Shown here: positions 56,578-58,244 of the stretch, piece after piece
How the letters are laid out: each line of letters starts with the position of its first letter
How positions within the stretch are numbered: position 1 is the stretch's first letter
From: Pseudomonadota bacterium
GTDB taxonomy: Bacteria > Pseudomonadota > Alphaproteobacteria > Rhizobiales > Xanthobacteraceae
Assembly: GCA_023451825.1 (NCBI GenBank)
Contig: JAEXYA010000022.1
Coordinates: forward strand, 1-58,244
Direction: 5' to 3'
DNA length: 58,244 bases
Made by a program: the position numbers and the translations under genes
The notes under the pieces: generated by a model
Databases searched by the model: none
Told to the model about the DNA's origin: nothing
What the model saw: the letters and a program-made list of their open reading frames with translations, nothing else

Positions 56578-57393
56578 ATGCCGCACACAACGGCGGCAAT
56601 GATCGTCGATGACCTCACGCAAAGCACCCAGTCGCCGCGCAGTCCGGATGCTCCGGCCGTGATCGAGGTCGCGCATCTGGTCAAGGTCTACAAGACCAAC
56701 CGCGCCGTGGACGACATCTCTTTCTCCATCGCGCGCGGCAGCATCACCGGGCTGCTCGGCGGCAATGGTGCGGGGAAGACCACCACCATCGCCATGATCA
56801 TGGGCCTTGTGCTGCCGACCTCGGGCAAGGTGGCGGTGCTCGGCCATGCGATGCCGGCGCAGGCCGCCGATGTCCTCGGCCGGATGAATTTCGAAAGCCC
56901 TTACGTCGACATGCCGATGCGGCTGACCGTGAGGCAGAACCTGACCGTGTTCGGCAAGCTCTATGCCGTGCGGCACCTGCGCGAGCGCATCGCGCAACTG
57001 GCTGCCGATCTTGATCTCACCGATTTCATCGACCGCGCCAGCGGCAAGCTTTCGGCCGGCCAGAAGACCCGCGTGGCGTTGGCAAAAGCGCTGATCAACG
57101 AGCCGGAGCTGCTGCTGCTCGACGAGCCCACCGCTTCGCTCGATCCCGATACGGCCGACTGGATTCGCGGCCATCTGGAAAGATACTGCCGCAGTCACAA
57201 TGCGACCATCCTACTCGCCTCGCACAATATGCTGGAGGTCGAGCGGCTGTGCGATCGCGTCATCATCATGAAGAAGGGCCGCATCGAGGACGATGACAGC
57301 CCGGGCGGCATCCTGCAGCGTTATAACCGCACCACGCTGGAAGACGTGTTCCTCGATGTCGCGCGCGGCCGTGACCGGGAGGCCGCGCAATGA
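56578..57393 (+). CDS. ABC transporter ATP-binding protein
   Basis: The 271-residue ATPase has Walker A LLGGNGAGKTTTI, the signature motif LSAGQKTRVALAKAL, Walker B LLLLDEPTASLDP and the H-loop ASHNM. It belongs to the drug/polysaccharide ABC-2 group (CcmA-like, as in YadG or NodI). The ATG at 56578 is chosen; 56599 is also possible. Its stop overlaps the permease start by four bases (ATGA). The cargo is unknown. Confidence 0.9.
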   Translation: MPHTTAAMIVDDLTQSTQSPRSPDAPAVIEVAHLVKVYKTNRAVDDISFSIARGSITGLLGGNGAGKTTTIAMIMGLVLPTSGKVAVLGHAMPAQAADVLGRMNFESPYVDMPMRLTVRQNLTVFGKLYAVRHLRERIAQLAADLDLTDFIDRASGKLSAGQKTRVALAKALINEPELLLLDEPTASLDPDTADWIRGHLERYCRSHNATILLASHNMLEVERLCDRVIIMKKGRIEDDDSPGGILQRYNRTTLEDVFLDVARGRDREAAQ

Positions 57394-58208
57394 GCATCAT
57401 GGAGCACACACGCGGCCTCGCCATGCATCGCATCAATGCGATGGTGCTGCGCTATTGGTATCTGCTGCGCTCGTCCTGGCCGCGGATGCTGGAGCTGATC
57501 TACTGGCCGGCGCTGCAGATCATCACCTGGGGCTTTCTGCAGAGCTATATCTCGCAGAATGCCGGCTTCTTCGCGCAGGCGGGCGGCACGCTGATCGGCG
57601 CGGTGATCCTGTGGGACATCCTGTTCCGCGGTCAGCTCGGCTTTTCCATCTCCTTCCTGGAGGAGATGTGGGCGCGCAACCTCGGCAATCTCATGATGAG
57701 CCCGCTCAAGCCCATCGAATTCCTGATGGCGCTGATGATCATGAGTCTGGTGCGGCTCGCCATCGGCATCATCCCGATGGTCATCCTTGCGGCGGTGTTC
57801 TTCCACTTCAATCTGCTGAATTTCGGCCTGCCGCTGATCGTGTTCTTCTGCAATCTGATTTTTACCAGCTGGTCGCTCGGCATCTTTGTGTCGGGGCTCG
57901 TGCTGCGTAACGGGCTGGGCGCAGAGAGCATCGTCTGGACATTGATGTTCGGATTGATGCCGCTGGTGTGCGTTTATTATCCGGTGTCGGTGCTGCCAGG
58001 CTGGCTGCAGCCGATCGCCTGGTGCCTGCCGCCGACTTACGTGTTCGAGGGCATGCGGGCGCTGCTGTTCGATCAGGTGTTTCGCGGCGACCTGATGCTC
58101 GGCGCGCTGGCGATCAACGCAGTGCTGTTCGTGGTCTCGTTCGCGTCGTTTTTGCTGCTGCTGAACAGTGCGAAGCGGGCGGGATCGTTGATTTCGGGCG
58201 GGGAGTGA
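57390..58208 (+). CDS. ABC-2 type permease
   Basis: The 272-residue membrane protein has six predicted helices and ABC-2 features (WPRMLELIYWPALQIITWGF at the N-terminus, NLGNLMMSPLKPIEFLMALM as the coupling region, and VSVLPGWLQPIAWCLPPTYV near the end). It partners the ATPase directly upstream and probably exports a small lipid, drug or polysaccharide. A NodJ-like role is possible but not supported, since no nod genes are near. Confidence 0.9.
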   Translation: MSIMEHTRGLAMHRINAMVLRYWYLLRSSWPRMLELIYWPALQIITWGFLQSYISQNAGFFAQAGGTLIGAVILWDILFRGQLGFSISFLEEMWARNLGNLMMSPLKPIEFLMALMIMSLVRLAIGIIPMVILAAVFFHFNLLNFGLPLIVFFCNLIFTSWSLGIFVSGLVLRNGLGAESIVWTLMFGLMPLVCVYYPVSVLPGWLQPIAWCLPPTYVFEGMRALLFDQVFRGDLMLGALAINAVLFVVSFASFLLLLNSAKRAGSLISGGE

Positions 58209-58212
58209 ACTT

Positions 58213-58244
58213 GTAGGGTGGGCAAAGCGCAGCGTGCCCACCTT
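58213..58244. repeat. Partial family F-like repeat at the window end
   Basis: GTAGGGTGGGCAAAGCGCAG is followed by the complementary start GTGCCCACC. It is cut by the window edge and related in design to 4034-4130. Confidence 0.6.

Noticed and set aside
57390..58208. Nodulation exporter NodIJ
   Set aside because: ATPase plus ABC-2 permease resembles NodIJ, but no nod box or other nod genes are in the window and the family is broad.

Overview
The window is GC-rich, densely coded chromosomal DNA from an alphaproteobacterium, most likely of the Bradyrhizobium / Rhodopseudomonas / Afipia group (Nitrobacteraceae). This rests on gene order (ffs-dnaX-ybaB-recR; def-fmt-truA; dapD-dapE; rpmH-rnpA-yidC-engB), a long-form isocitrate lyase divergent from an XRE/RamB-type regulator, a RegB-type redox kinase, and many palindromic intergenic repeat families typical of these genomes. 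No replication origin, rRNA operon, CRISPR array, intact transposase or integrase was seen.

Layout. 1-4130: 3' part of hrpB, a retropepsin-like protease, a phosphomannomutase/phosphoglucomutase and an Lrp regulator. 4127-6439 (minus): HIT protein, nudC and a PfkB kinase. 6612-10310 (plus): SRP RNA, dnaX, ybaB, recR and a small exported protein. 10461-21452: AmpG-like permease, def-fmt-truA, dapD-dapE-nucleosidase, a HAD nucleotidase, a DUF1036 protein, argB, DUF423 and engB. 21573-24050 (minus): rpmH-rnpA-yidC. 24490-25968: a histidine kinase without an adjacent response regulator.

26135-29912 is the clearest foreign insertion. A tRNA-Arg(ACG) gene is followed by about 3.7 kb of lower-GC DNA that ends in a 20-bp direct copy of the tRNA 3' end. 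The islet carries only an exported DUF1353 protein and an exported TPR-CHAT (caspase-like) protein. 29991-36464 is a catabolic cluster (ACMSD-like amidohydrolase, extradiol dioxygenase-like VOC protein, FAD monooxygenase, FAH-family hydrolase, Bug-type binding protein) with a divergent GntR regulator. 36574-40197 is a membrane-stress operon (PspA, YqiJ-like OB-fold protein, flotillin). Its first ORF carries an in-frame upstream extension that resembles the N-terminal domain of an IS200/IS605 TnpB, preceded by a perfect hairpin. 40226-43442 is aceA and its divergent RamB-like regulator around a large nested palindrome.

43520-49719 holds an M20 amidohydrolase, a GntR regulator, a TRAP transporter (DctQ, DctM, DctP) and a DHDPS/NAL-family lyase, probably one uptake-and-breakdown system. 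49771-54935 holds two small genes, a NiCoT nickel/cobalt transporter, a persulfide dioxygenase-rhodanese fusion, a DUF938 methyltransferase and an MFS transporter. 55045-58208 holds a RegB-type sensor kinase and a two-gene ABC-2 exporter.

At least eight palindromic repeat families (called A to H here) fill most intergenic gaps. Several touch coding sequence: one appears to be translated inside hrpB, one supplies the stop codon of the PfkB gene, and one supplies the 5' end of the DUF1036 gene.
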